Counted from the stretch's first letter, positions 28,928 through 41,843 are shown. The stretch: DNA of 64,000 nt from Azadirachta indica (GCA_022749755.1 CM040446.1:16082367-16146366), one strand, 5' to 3'. The notes: generated by a model not told the origin, from the sequence alone. Numbers and translations: made by a program.

Positions 28928-31060
28928 CTTGGATAGTGCCTGTACAATACCGAAGAAGAACTTGAAGGTAGTCACAAACATAATTGATCTTGTAAGTGCT
29001 ACAGGTCTATCAAGTAAATATGTTTGCATGCAATTAATAATGCAAAGGAATATTAATTTCTAGCTAGATATATAGGTCATTGATTTATTATATATATTTA
29101 CTCTTAATTTTACGAGATAAAGAATTTGTGCGTGTAACTAGCTGTGTAGGAAGTAAGGAATTAGATATCAAAGCATCCCAGCTTGTATGTAGGCTACAGC
29201 CAGAAATGGATTTTTCTTCCATCTAAGAACAGCAAGCTAATAAAACCAAGATATGAAATTTATCAAATCCAAATTATAATATACAACAAATTAAACCAAG
29301 TGGATATATATGCATCACCTATGTACACATATACATATACATATACATATGTATGGGGTATTCAGAATCCAACTAGACTTATTTATGTACACTCAACTAG
29401 ACCTTTTATTTCTTTTTTTTTTTTCTCATTCTTAATTTTATTTTTTGTTTGTTTTTCAAATTATTAATATTTTTAATTTACGATAGTTTTTAATTAAAAT
29501 AAAATTTTATAACAATATTATGTGAAAGGTTATAAGTTTTAATGGACTTACCGTGATTATTTTTGTTACTTTTTTTTTAAATTTTTTATATAACTTTAAA
29601 TAACACAATTTTTTATTAAAAAGAACTCAACTATAATTATTTATATATTAATTTTTTTTTATTTATTTTAAATAGGTATAAATATTTATTTGAAAGTTTA
29701 AATAAATTTTATATTATTTTTTCGATTATCTTTATTAATAAAATATAATCAACATTAAAATTAAATATCTACCTTTAGTTTATTTGGATCGGATTGAATT
29801 CAAAATTTCTTAATTAATCGCATTGGGTCAAGTTCTAGTATACGGTGGATTGGATTGGATTAGATTGAAACAGTTCAAATCCATCAAGTGATGAATTGAT
29901 ATGAATTTAGTCAAATTTGCACAATTAGGTTCGCTAAACACCCCTACATATACATGCATATATACGTTCATACATATATATAGTCATGAATCAAGATCAC
30001 AAAATTAAGAGATGTAGCTTGGCAGCACTTACATCCATGGAGTAAATGGTCTAAGATAGAAATTTTGTGAGGAGGCCCAGAAAAAGTGGTGAAAATTGAA
30101 ACATAATTCATGAGATCAAACAACATGCATGTATATACTAAAGCTAATAAAATTAATAAAGATATCTTTAATTTCTTTAACATATAATTTTATAAAAAAA
30201 ATAGATTCTTATTAACAAATTAATTAATAAAGAAGAGGTTAATTTTTGCTTAATTAATTACCACCAATAAAGATCCAAAAGTAATTGTTTTTCCGACTCT
30301 CATTAACATCTCACCGAAAGCCAGGGGAAGATGAGACTTGTTAACCTTGATTAATTTGAACAATTTTATCAGCAAATTAATTAAAGAACCGAAATACATA
30401 TGTATATATACCTTGTCTATTTCAACATCATTCAACTGGTTTATTCTCATCTCGTAAATGTAAATCAGAAATGTGGGTACCAGAGCCTGAAATAATATAA
30501 AAACTGTAACAATTACAATTAATTAATTAATTAATTAAACAGTACAGCTTGTACACATGTAATTATCTCTATTAACTAAAGCTTGTATATTATTAGGTAT
30601 AATTAATTATTTAATTACCTTGAATATTCCCATGAAAAAAGTTCGAGCCAAGTCAGCAATACTTTGTATGGGAAGAAGACAAGCTGCTGTTTTCTCTACA
30701 ATCTGATAAGCAAAAATGGGAAATTAATTTCTGTCAGTCTACAACTATTTAATCTAAACAGTGCTTCGGAAACAAGACTAATTAATTATAGCAAGGTCTG
30801 AGGAACTCACCGCACCAATCAGAAAGTAAGGATAACAAAAACGGGAGAATGCATTTAAATTCTTGAGTACAATATCTTGGAAGCTCGTGGAATGATTATT
30901 ATCGTCCGAGTTTGATACATGGCCATCTTGTAACGTGATAGGAATACGGTATTTCTCGACTGAATTGAGGTGTCTATTTGTTCATTGTCAATTCGGTACT
31001 GTTTGTAATTTTATCATAATTGGCTGCTAAAATTGAAGCCCTTTCGGACCATTTTATAGA
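28928..31060 (-). pseudogene. Prenyltransferase pseudogene PT2
   Basis: Exon remnants read leftward as follows: exon 1 30811 to about 31060, exon 2 30619-30702, exon 3 30412-30486, exon 4 30262-30345, exon 5 30033 to about 30110, exon 6 29138-29236, exon 7 28928-29023. Exons 2, 3 and 4 are open and keep NQLNDVEID. Exon 1 has lost its ATG region and carries a stop, exon 5 is truncated with a stop, exon 6 has a TGA and a lost donor, and the exon 7 acceptor AG is mutated to AA. Exons 8-10 are missing, so the second Asp-rich motif is gone. A hAT-like insertion expands intron 5. The copy cannot make a working enzyme. Confidence 0.9.
29352..29948. mobile_element. hAT-like insertion in PT2 intron 5
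   Basis: Intron 5 is 134 bases in PT1 but about 0.8 kb here. The extra DNA runs from GGGGTATTCAGAATCCAA to TTCGCTAAACACCCCTACA. The two ends are imperfect inverted repeats of the TAGGGGTGTT type seen in plant hAT non-autonomous elements. It has no transposase ORF. PT3 has a related left end at the same place (about 45113). Confidence 0.55.
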
Positions 31061-33512
31061 ATATATGCGCCCTGATAAACATATTAAGTAATGGCAAAAC
31101 AATTATTTGTCAGATCCATCCACCATGACGAGATATGAGATTGGTGTTATTGAAAACTACAAATTTTGTATCTTAGTTTTACAAAGCACTTAACACTACT
31201 TTTTTTTGTTTTTTTGTACTCGTCCATAAATAATAACATTAATAATAATTGCAAAAGAAAGACCTTAATAATTGATCGATCAGTACAACTATCGGTTATT
31301 AAAATACTATTTACAGATCCTTTCTTAGAAGGCAAAAGGAAAACTAATGGAAGAAAGAGAGACAAAACGCATACCAAATTTTGGAGGGATGCATGAATAA
31401 AGAATAATGCCGACATTTTTCTCATGCTTTTAATTTGCAATATGAAATGAATATAAATTTGTAACACTTCCTTCATTCATAGAATCCACTGCTGACCCAT
31501 CTAGAAGGGGGCTATGCTGGACTTTTGCCCAGCGGAACCCCACCAAAAACGATTCAATGCACTAACAAAATATAAATTATATATGTATATTTCATTTAAG
31601 ACCCTCAATAATTAGTAAATTTTTAAAACTAAATGCTGTGGATCTAATTACATTCCGTTGGAATTCATTATCTTTTGCTTTGGAAATATCTTTCCTTCCA
31701 TTACTTCTTTCTCAGTCAATTGAATTTATTATCAATCCATTTAAGAATTTCCTCCTTGTTAACAGTGTTGAAAATTAAACTTTATTTAATCTAATAGAGA
31801 AATTGAGCTTGCAAGTATTGGGCCTAGAAAGTTATGCGTAGTATACCCAACTTTTGAAAATATATAAAAAAAAATATTTATATATTTATGAAATAAATAT
31901 CTACATATTTTATAATAAAAATTTAAATAATTGTACTAAATTTCTAAATATTTATAATAAATATCTAAATATTATTAAAGATATTTTTAGAAAAAAATTT
32001 TATGACCATTAGAATATATGTATGTTGATATAATTTTAACCATTAGTTAAGGAGGTATCATAATATAAATAAATAGGGAATGAGTCATTTCGTTAAAAAG
32101 CTTGAGAAGTCAAAAATTAGAAATAAATATTATTGTAAGCTTCTCCTTTCTTACTTGTCCATAATCGTTGGTATCCAATTTTTTTCTTTTGTAATTTAAG
32201 CCCTTCACCGTCTAACAAACAACTCTTATTTAAGTTTTGGAGTAAATTACTCGCTTTCACCTTTCATGAATTCTCCAAACTTTCAACTTGGGATTTACAT
32301 TAAAAAAGATCTATTGATTTAGAATTAGTGATGAATTTTATTTTAAAAAATTGTATAAAATTTTAAAAATTATTCTTTTTGGTTTGTACATTTTTTACTT
32401 TGTTGTATTACTATATATTCAATAATATATGTAACTAAGTTTTTAATTATATCTTCAAGTTAATTTTTTATCTTAATAAATAAAATAAATATTTTTTTAA
32501 ATTAAGATTTCACGTACCATAAGCCTACTCCAAATCAAACTAATTGGACTATTCCTTTGGAACAAAATTAAATGATAAAAATATAGATTTGTACAGTAAA
32601 TTAATTTAAAAAATTGCTGAAATAAAATAATTAATAAAAGTTATTATTAAAGGTAATTGGATCTGTATGTAGTAGTATAGATTATTATTTCCTTTCAATA
32701 ATTTAGTATTTTTGAAGGTGTTGGATGAAAGATACATACTCTGTTGGGGCATTCAATTTTATTTGGTGGGGTTCGGCTGGGATATGGCCCAGCCGAGCCC
32801 TCTAGATCCGTCTAGTGCTGGATATAATCTATTTGTAAAAAATTTGGTTGTTTGGACGTTAACAAAACAAAAAATTGAAATACCTACTTGAAATTAGAAA
32901 AAGGAAAAAGAAAAATTGAGCTGATTAATTATTTTCTTTGTGTTTGGTATGGTATCTTTTGTTGTATGAGAGAGCTGACAAAAAAAGAAGTATAATATAT
33001 ATTTTCATAATCTATTATATAATTTTTCCTCCTCATATTGTTATATTGTAAGATAAATTTATAATGACTAGTGAAATAAAAAAAAATAGGATTGTCATAT
33101 TGTTTTTATAAAATAATCTATTTTTTCTTAGATTAAGTATAATTTTCACAAACAGAACTATATTAAATTTAATTAAAATTTTAATTTTTAGTAAATGTTT
33201 GATATATAATTGATACATTGTATATAAAATCAGTGCTATTAAAAAAATAAATATTTTTCCGTAACAAGTATACTTTAATTTCCTCTTCAAGAAAACATAA
33301 GTTTCATAATTTGTGAAAGATGTGACACTTTTAAAATTACTCTTTCAATAAGTTTAAACTAAAAAATTTTCTTCTTCTTCATCACAACATAAAATTGCTT
33401 TAAATTTGCTACCCCTAGAGATATAAAAACAACATAAATGCAATTGATTCCAATTCTTCTTAAGAAATAAGGAAGCATTCAGCATATACTAATCATAATT
33501 AACTCTGTATAT
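31061..33512. other. PT2 upstream region and spacer repeat
   Basis: The first 600 bases match the PT1 leader and promoter region, with a weaker TATA (TTTATATTC) and a shortened TAA repeat. The part 31760-32200 is AT-rich and unmatched by my reading. From about 32490 it is another copy of the 1-kb spacer repeat. A near-perfect GC-rich hairpin lies at 32770-32800. No gene is supported. Confidence 0.6.
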
Positions 33513-33513
33513 G

Positions 33514-33653
33514 TAAGTTAAGCGAAAAAACTCAAGTCTATCTTAAATTTGGGTACAGTTCGAGTTATAGTATTGTCCTAAGTTTTCATTTTAAAACTCG
33601 AGTATATGTCAAGTCAGGCCTAGATTAAATTCGGGTATCCAAAAATTTTATCT

Positions 33654-33689
<36 letters not shown>

Positions 33690-33886
33690 AGATAGACCGG
33701 GTTCGAGCTTGCATTCGAAAATTTTTATTACTGAAATTCGGACCTTAGACTGTAGATTTGAAATCTAGCCTAGAATCGCGTCGGGTCAAGGCCTAATCCG
33801 AATATTATATAGCCTGGACTAAGCAAAATTTTTTGGGTTTAGGACTTTTAAAATTCCCACCCGAACTGAAAAATTGCCCACCCTAC
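33514..33886. mobile_element. Non-autonomous hAT-like element, copy 1
   Basis: About 370 bases with imperfect terminal inverted repeats (left GTAAGTTAAGCGAAAAA; right reverse-complement GTAGGGTGGGCAATTTT) and a central TA run at 33655-33687. GTATAT-type direct repeats flank it. Two paralogous repeats (near 25807 and 26920) show the uninterrupted site. It has no coding capacity. Confidence 0.65.
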
Positions 33887-33896
33887 GTATATCAGT

Positions 33897-34125
33897 TTAA
33901 ACTCTAAATTACTTAAAAATAAGTGTAAATTAATACAACAAGAACAAATCCATACCAACAAACACCCAAAAATCCAAGCTCGTTACAGCGTGCTTGCAGT
34001 CTGCGTTGTACTTGAAACATAAACTTTTAGTAGTGTTAACATAAAATCCAAAGCTAATGAGAGGCCTAATGGTATTATCGATCTGCATGTAGACCCAGTG
34101 AGGAAAATTTTATAATTAATAATAC
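33897..34125 (-). pseudogene. eL39 fragment
   Basis: Remnants of eL39 exon 3 and the end of exon 2 with the intron between them. The exon 3 acceptor TTTTAG has become TTTCAA, the C-terminal codons are scrambled, and the rest of exon 2 is absent. A sister fragment lies at 50130-50390. Confidence 0.8.
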
Positions 34126-34199
34126 CATTGTTGATCTTTTTTTCTTGTATATGATGTGTCATTCATTAATAATGATAAATAGTATTGAAAATTGTAAAA

Positions 34200-34540
34200 A
34201 CATACACATGTATATATTTTCTATGCTTTCTGGAATGAATTTCCGAGTCACTCATACTTTCCGGGAAAATAACGGGGCAGCAGACGTTTTGGCAAACGCT
34301 GGTCTCGGTTGTAGTTCTTTCACCTGGTGGCAAGCACCTCCAATCGATATTCACCGTCATTTCAGTCAGGATGCCAACGGCTTTCCTAGATATAGATTCT
34401 CTTGATTATGAAGTTCCTCCAGAAGCTACTCTTAACTTTCTTCTTTGGGTTTTCTTCCTTCGCTGCGGTGCTGGACGCAAAGGGCTCTTGCGGTTTTTGC
34501 TTCACACAGCAAGAATGGCTTTGTTGATTTTCTAGAATGT
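34200..34540 (+). mobile_element. 3' fragment of a LINE (RNase H-like region)
   Basis: The reading frame contains MNFRVTHTFRENNGAADVLA, which resembles the plant LINE-encoded RNase H-like C terminus (a V.HTFRENN.AAD.LAN pattern). It is followed by a W..PP segment and a stop. Only the last part of the element is present. The same fragment is at 50480-50797, so it was carried by duplication. Confidence 0.65.
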
Positions 34541-34668
34541 TCCTATTAAATTGCCATAAAATTTGATTCAGTTTCATATTTCAACAAGTAGGGACAAACA
34601 AGAAAGATATAAACAGAGAGAACTGAAGCCAGATTTGCATTCAAGAAAACTCAGGAAAGGAAACCAAC

Positions 34669-35553
34669 CTTCTTGACAACATTAAGCACTTAAGGCTGTA
34701 GCTCTTCATTTCGATAAGCTCCAACACAAAGGTTGAGTTTATTTTCATGTGTGTCTGCTTTAAAAGCTTCAGAAACTCCGAGAATTGGATCAGGAGGAGG
34801 CACTCTTATACCCTGAAAACGAGAAACATTGACAGCAACAGTTGTTGATACTCAATTCAAAGACTGCAAACCATGAATTCAAAAATTCAAATATAGGAAA
34901 AGCAAAAGTGAAATATATATATATATACACACATTGAATTCACAGTGTATCTGATTTATGCAGAGAAAGCTCATACTTGGATTAAAAGGCATGGACAAAT
35001 GATCCACTACTCGTGAAGCAACAGAATTCTCAGATCCAACTATTAACTAAACTAGCAAACAGAATAATTGATGAATCTTGTTAAGGAAACTAACGGTTTA
35101 TAACTACTAAAATCCAAAATCAGATCGCTCAACGTATTATATGCTATAATGGATATCAGCTCTATGAATATAAACAAATATGATTTGGATAAGTTTGCCC
35201 CAAATGAGTTTATTTAAGCTGTCCACAAGAAGTACCTTAGCCTCTATGAATCCTGTACTCAAGTTTGTCTTCCAAGTTTCATCTTTCCCTGCTCAAAGTA
35301 AAACAAAGTGTTATAATATTTTAAGTGTAAGAATCGGTTTGGTTACCAAGAAAGCAAATGAAAAAGAAAATCAAATCATCACACTCTAAGTTATTATCTT
35401 CTCCTCCAGCATTTTCTCAGCAATCAAACAATATGTGAAAAGTAAACAACACCATACTAGTAAGAAAGGATTTAGCTTTAACTTCAGGGTCTCGTGCATC
35501 GATAGCTTAGCTGCAGGAGATGGGGAAGCTATAGAAAGCATTGTCGAAGCCTC
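34669..35553 (-). pseudogene. Aspartate aminotransferase 5' pseudogene
   Basis: Contains copies of coding exon 3 (34863-34669), exon 2 (35288-35236) and exon 1 (about 35553-35482), plus the leader intron. Exon 3 has a Tyr codon changed to TAA. Exon 2 has lost one base. The exon 1 donor GT is now TT, and the ATG is destroyed by a 1-base deletion. Exons 4-11 are absent, so the duplication breakpoint lies in intron 3. The TAA is shared with the third copy at 50.9 kb. Confidence 0.92.
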
Positions 35554-37102
35554 TGGACTCAACGATTATACATAAACAGTGAAACGAGAAGGTTTATGTT
35601 AATGCAAGAGCAAATCGAATCTGATATGAGCTTGTTCTGCAAATATTACACAACTCATGAGCTCACGTGGAGTTAATTGAAGCGGATTTCGTCCAGCAGT
35701 TGATTATGATGTAAAGAGATTTCACGCATAGAGATGCAGAAAATGGCGATTAGTAGGAAGGTTTAAGTCTGGCTTTTGTGTGATCTCTTTGTTAGGGAGT
35801 GAACAATAGCGTTTGAATCGACGTTGTTACAGTATGCCCTTAGTGGAAATTAGTTAATGATCTGAGGGTATAATAGTCTTTTCGAGCACTTGTAAAGGAA
35901 GAGGTGGTTCAAGTTGTGCATGGCGATGTTCCTTGAAGTTTGGTAGCATATACGTGGGACCACGTTCAGTGCAGAGAAGATGTAGGTTTTTTAACTGTGA
36001 TTCCGATCATGTTCGGGTTGAAGTATTTCGAGCCAATCAGTTGAACATTTTCAATTGAGTTGGTTCGGTTAGCTGCATATCAATTACTTACTACCTGTGC
36101 CTCCTCTTCTGCCTTCTCCCTCTCTCAAAACGTAATTAAAAAGCTTTTACTTTCTTCCTTTCTCAAAACGTAAGTTATTAAATTTATATATTGTTTGTAA
36201 CTACTACATTTACTTCATGAATTACAGAAGTAGGAAGTTGTTAAATGTATATATTGTTTGTAACTACTTCATTTACTTCATGAATTAGATAAATGATTTT
36301 CTGGTGAGTGCAGTTGCAAGAAAGCAAATTCCACAAGGTAACGTCAAACAACAGTTTCTGACCCTTAAGACTCTTTGTTCTTCATCGTCCAGTTAATTTC
36401 GCAAAATTATTTTAATTACAATTTTTCTTTGAAATTAATTCGAGCATTTTAGTCCAAGCAAACGGGAAATGCAAGCGTGTAACTTAAAAACTATCACCTC
36501 ATCAAATACGCGCCTGCTAATCTTACTCAAATTAACATCAATTGACATAATTTATGAGAAAAGACACTTGAAAATTTACCCAGTACCTTTTACTTGTAAC
36601 ATTTATCATACTGCTCTCAAGTTGGCACATTTGGTTTGCGCTTAACTTGGTACAAGATGGACCAACCAATAAAAAGATCGAACTAAAACATCCAAGAACT
36701 TTTTCCATTCACTGATGAAGGAAAGCAAATCGAATCACAAGGCACTAAGACCAAGCTAAAGCGGCCTCAGTCCCAATCTCCTTGTGTTTTCACTACCTAA
36801 TGAAAGGCTCAATATACTAATACCATAAAATTCTGCATTCATTGGCTTAAAGGGATTCAAACTTCTCAGAAGAATAGCATGACAGTGATGACACAAGGTG
36901 GTGGCACGTAGATGCATTCTAATTAATGGTGGAGAACCGAGGAAAAGAGAACATCTACCAACCACGCAAACAATCCTACCCTTGATTGCATGCAGCATGC
37001 TTCAGTAACAGCTTAAGAAGAAAGCTGCCATCCAGCAATCCATCATTTCAAATAATTACGGCCATAGAGGTGCATAAGAAAATAAAAAGAAAAAGAAAAA
37101 TC
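35554..37102. other. Duplicated spacer left of the copia element
   Basis: Matches 17283-18785, including the aminotransferase upstream region and the ORF-free conserved block. The ORFs here are not shared with the left copy in frame. The match breaks at 37102, where the copia element begins, and resumes at 41844. Confidence 0.65.
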
Positions 37103-37408
37103 TGTTGAGTAATGCTTCAAATTTGGCGGAATAAATACCTGTTTAGTGAGTTAGTGGTATTCTTTGTTTACTTGGTCAAAAAGCATGACTTTCTGTTGAA
37201 TACTATTTTTTTGAGTTAGTGGGCCATGTTTTCCACATCCTTTTAGTTGCTAATTTTTAGTTAATTTAGTTCTATTGTATGCCTATTTAATTAGGCTTTA
37301 AACGTTGCATTTTGATGGGTAAATAAAAAAAAGGTTGTCAGTTGACTTTGTTTTCTTTGCACAAGGAAAAGCCCTATTTCTTGCTTGCTTTATTTTTTAT
37401 TCCTAACA
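37103..37408 (+). repeat. 5' LTR of the copia element
   Basis: 306 bases with TG...CA ends. By eye it differs from the 3' LTR by roughly a tenth of positions including small indels, which suggests an old insertion. Confidence 0.93.
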
Positions 37409-37650
37409 AATTTGTGGTGGTGTCAGAGCATTGAGAGAGAGAGTGCAACACGTGTACCTTGTCTTCTTTCTCAAAAGCCAGGTCAGATTTTGAACTGGGA
37501 AAAAAAAAGAGGGAAAGGAAGAGAGAAAGAAACACAGGTGACGTAAAAATGAAGAGGAGTCGGCCAAGGCAAGCCACAGCACGAATTAATCTTCTCAGCC
37601 CCTAATTCCAATTTTTTAAAGGGGAAAATTATCACTTTTGGAGCCTCAAA

Positions 37651-40600
37651 ATGAAGAAAATGTTCAAGTCTCAAGAGTTGTGCGACTTGGTGGAGAACGA
37701 GTTTGAAGACTTGAATTCGACTGAAGCCGACCAAAGGTTGCGGGAGACTCGAAGAAAGGATGCAAAGGCTCTGTTCCTTATTCAAGGAGCCCTTGATGAA
37801 GATATTTTTCCTAGAATTGCAGTAGCAAGTACCTGCACTCAAGCATGGGAGATTTTAAAGTAAGAGTATTTGGGCGACAAGAAGGTAATTATTGTAAAAT
37901 TACAGACTCTTCGTCGTGAGTTTGAAACATTGGCCATGAAAGAAAAAGAATCTGTGCAAGAATTTTTGTCTAGAGTGTCTGGCATTGTTAATCATATGAA
38001 GTCATATGGTGAAAATGTTAGTAATGAAACTATTGTGAGTAAGGTTTTGAGGAGTTTAACTGCAAAATTTGATCATGTAGTTGCTGCAATTAAAGAATCT
38101 AAGGACTTGTCTACTTACTTCTTTGATGAATTGATGAGTTCTTTGTTAGCCCACGAAGTTAGGCTCAGTAGATCTTATGAAAAGGTTACGGAGAAGGCTT
38201 TGCAGGTGAAGGGGAGTCTTCCTATAAAGGAAAGTCAGAAAATTCAAGAGGCCGAGGTTAGGGCAGAGGTGGCTTTCGTGGTCGAGGTCGTGGTGGCGGC
38301 ATAGGAAGAGGTCAATTGAGTGATCAACGCTAGCACAAAAGCACCATTCAATGTTGATATTGCAAGAAATTTGGCCACAAAGAAGCTGATTGTTGGACCA
38401 AGCAGAAAGATGAGCGGAAGCAAGCCAATTTTACCGAGAAAGTTAAAGAGGAGAGTAAACTATTCATGGCTCATTCTCCTATTGATAATGCCCACGATGG
38501 TGTTTGGTTTATGGATAGCGAATGCTCCAATCATATGTCCGGACAAAGTCACTATTCAAAGAGCTTGATGAGTCACAGCAAAGTGAAGTTTGACTTGGAG
38601 ACAAGCAGATGCAAGTTAAAGGGCAAGCGACTAATGCCATCAAAACTGCACAAGGTAATGTAAAACTCCGTAATGTGCAAAATGTTCTTAATTTAGGTCA
38701 TAATTTATTGATTGTTGGTTAATTGATGGATGGTGGATACTCTATTCTCTTTGAAGATGGTTGTTGTTCTGTCCAAGACAAGAAAACAGGCCAGATAATA
38801 GTAAGCATTTTTACGGCACAAAATAAAATGTTTCCATTAGAAGTCTCTAATATAAAAAATTGTGCCTTGGTTGCTAGAAGTAATGATGCAAAAATATGAC
38901 ATTTGCGTTATGGGCATTTGAATGTAAAAGGACTGAAATTGTTGGCCCAGAAAAATATGGTTGTTGGATTGCCAGAAATTGATGATCTTGATTTTTGTAA
39001 AGGCTGTGCTTATGGGAAGCAAAGTAGAAACTCATTTCCCATAAACAAGTCTTGGAGGGCTTCTACTTGTCTTGAATTAGTGCATGTTGATGTTTATGGT
39101 CCTATCAGTGTTGAATCGTTTGGTGGGAGTAGATATTTTTGGATGTTTACCAATGATTACAGCCGTATGAGTTGGGTGTATTTCTTGAAAAAACAAGTCA
39201 AGAGTTTTTGAAAATTTCAAGAAATTCAAGGTGCTAGTAGAGAAGCAAAGTGGTGCTACATAAAGATTCTCCGTTCGGATAGAGGTAGTGAATTTACCTC
39301 TAACAAATTTAATGTTTTCTGTGAGGAAAATTGCATTCATAGGAAGTTGACGGCACCATGTACATCAGAGCAGATTGGAGTGGCTGAATGAAAAAACCGA
39401 ACCGTGGTTGAAATGGCCAGAAGCATGATGGCAGCAAGTGGTTTTCTTAAGGAGTTCTGGGCAGAAGGAGTAGCAACAACAGTGTATCTTCTCATCATCT
39501 TGCCCACAAAGGCAGTCATGAACCAAACCCCATATGAAGTTTGGAAGGATAGGAAGCCACAGGTATGTCACTTGAAAATTTTTTGTTGTACAGCCTTTGC
39601 TTTGGTTACTTCTCTAGCTCGCAACAAACTTGATAAAAAATCAAAAAGTGTATTTTTGTTGTCTATAGCCCTCAATCCAAAACATATAGGCTATATAATC
39701 ATGTGAGTGGCAAAGTGATTATAAGCAAGGATGTTAAGTTCAATGAAGAAGAAAAGTAGGCCTGGAGTAATAGTAACGCAACATCATCAACTCAAATTCC
39801 AGAAGTAGAACCTCTTAATGCACATGGTGATAACAGCTCAACATCCAGCCACAGTTTACTCCAGCAAGCAGTCCATCCACTCCAGCAAGGTCTCACTCAC
39901 CCTCAAACTCTTCTCTAGAAACTCCTCCAAAGAAATTCTGTTCCCTGAGGGAGATATATGGTTCGTGCAATTTTGCTTTGTATGTTTCTGACCCCATTTA
40001 TTATGATGAAGCTGCAGAAAGTAAAGTGTGGCAGAATGCAATGCACGAGGAGATATTAGCTATACAGAAAAATGAGACTTGGGAGTTGGTTGATTTACCG
40101 GAAGGCAAAAATGTTATTTGGGTCAAGTGGGTGTACAAAACAAATTACCATGGTGATGGTACTATACAGAAACATGAAGCTCATCTGGTGGTGAAAGGGC
40201 ACTCGCAGCAGTAAGACGTTGACTTCGAAGAAACTTTTCTCCCGTAGCTCGCTTTGAAATGGTGAGAACCTTTTTGGCCTTAGCTACACAATTAAATTGG
40301 CCTATGTACCAGTTTGATGTTAAATCTGTTTTTCTGAATGGCGAGTTAGAAGAAGAGGTGTATGTTGCTCAACCTGAGGGCTTTGTTAGTTGTGATGAAA
40401 GTAAGGTTTACAGGTTAAAGAAGGCTTTATACTGTCTAAAGCAAGCCCGGCGAGAGTGGTATAGCAAAATTGACTCTTATTTTCGAGAGAATGGATTTGA
40501 AAGGAGTCAAAATTAGCCGACCTTTATGTGAAGGAGCGAGGTAACTTTGATTTTCTTGTGGTATGTTTGTATGTTGATGACACGATTTATATGGGTTCTT

Positions 40601-41540
40601 GTGAGTCTCTTGTTGAGGAATTTAAATCTTGTATAATGGAAAAGTTCAAGATGTCAGATTTGGGTTTATTGCGTCATTTTCTTGGGTTTACAAGTGAACC
40701 AGAGTTCAGATGGTGTTTTTATTTCTTAAAGAAAATATGCAACTAATTTGCTTAATCGATTTAACATGTTGAATTGTAAACCTGTACCCACACCCATGAA
40801 TGTAAATGAGAAGCTTGTTGTTGATGATTGTACTGGTATGGCTAGTGTAAGATATTACAAAAGTATGGTTGATGGTTTGAACTACTTGTCTCACACGAGA
40901 CTTGACATAGCATTCGCTGTTAATGTTGTTTCAAGGTTTATGCATGGCCCAACAAAACATCATCTTGGGGCAGCCAAGTGGATTTTATGATATATTGTTG
41001 GGACTATTGACTTTGGAATTCGGCACTCAAAGGTGCCAAATTTCAAACTGTTTGGTTTTACTAACAGTGATTGGTCAGGTTGTTTGGAAGATAGAAATAG
41101 TATTTCTGACTAGGTGTTCTCCCTTGGTAATGGCGCTGTTTCATGGAGTTCAAAGAAGCAAGATATAATAGCTTTGTCATCGTCTGAAGCAGAATATGTT
41201 GCTGCAACAGCATCAGCTTGTCAAGCAGTTTGGTTACGAAGATTGCTAGCTGATTTTCTTCAAGAACAAGAAGCGCAAGTGAGATTTTTTGTGACAACAA
41301 GGCAACAATTTCTATGAAGAAAAATCTAGCCTTTCACAGCAAAATGAAGCACATTGATATTCGCTGTCATTTCATCTGCAATTTGGTGCAATTTGGTAGC
41401 TGTAGGAACAATTGCAATGAAGTATTGTGGAACAAATGAGCAAGTTGCAGATATTCTTACCAAGTCTCTGCCACTTGCCAAGCTTGAATATTTCAGATTG
41501 CATATAGGAATGATAAGCTTTGAAGCCAGGGGGAGTGTTG
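37651..41540 (+). pseudogene. Copia gag-pol remnants
   Basis: Gag spans about 37651-38450, with a TAA where a coding codon is expected (near 37861) and a frameshift before the zinc-knuckle region. The integrase part (about 38900-39560) has two in-frame stops. Reverse transcriptase at 39978-40740 keeps FDVKSVFLNGELEEEVYV and the YVDD box (in CLYVDDTIYM), but has breaks near 40210 and 40515. The RNase H part (41114-41545) keeps ALSSSEAEYVAA and ADILTKSLP. Order gag-IN-RT-RH is diagnostic of Ty1/copia. No full polyprotein can be made. Confidence 0.92.
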
Positions 41541-41843
41541 AGTAATGCATAAAATTTGGTGGAATAAATACTTGATTTTTTGGCTTAGCAAGTTAGTGGT
41601 ATTCTTTGTTTACTTGGTCAAATAGCATGACTTTCTGTTGAATACTATTTTTTTGAATTAGTGGGCCATGTTTTCCACTTCCTTTTAGTTGCTAATATTC
41701 GGCCAATTTAGTTCTATTGTATGCCTATTTAATTAGGCTTTAAACGTTGCATTTTGATAGGTTAAAAAGGTGTCAGTTGACTTTGTTTTCTTTGCACAAA
41801 GAAAGGCCCTATTTCTTGCTTACTTTATTTTTTATTCCTAACA
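41536..41843 (+). repeat. 3' LTR of the copia element
   Basis: 308 bases, directly after the purine-rich tract and directly before the right AAATC target duplicate. Confidence 0.93.

Larger units (their letters stand above)
37103..41843 (+). mobile_element. Ty1/copia LTR retrotransposon, complete but decayed
   Basis: The element is 4741 bases, with LTRs at both ends beginning TGTTGAG and ending CTAACA. A perfect 5-base target duplication AAATC lies at 37098-37102 and 41844-41848. The 5' LTR is followed by a primer-binding site TGGTGTCAGAGC (37418-37429, one mismatch to the initiator-Met type). A purine tract CCAGGGGGAG sits directly before the 3' LTR. The internal region keeps gag, integrase, reverse transcriptase and RNase H segments in copia order. 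The paralogous site near 18785 is empty, so insertion came after the segmental duplication. Confidence 0.95.

Noticed and set aside
31147..31476. ORF of 109 codons upstream of PT2, with a similar 105-codon ORF upstream of PT3
   Set aside because: It covers the leader exon and the repeat. Part of the frame is shared by PT2 and PT3, but the equivalent frame in PT1 does not have the same N terminus or start. Treated as non-coding leader.
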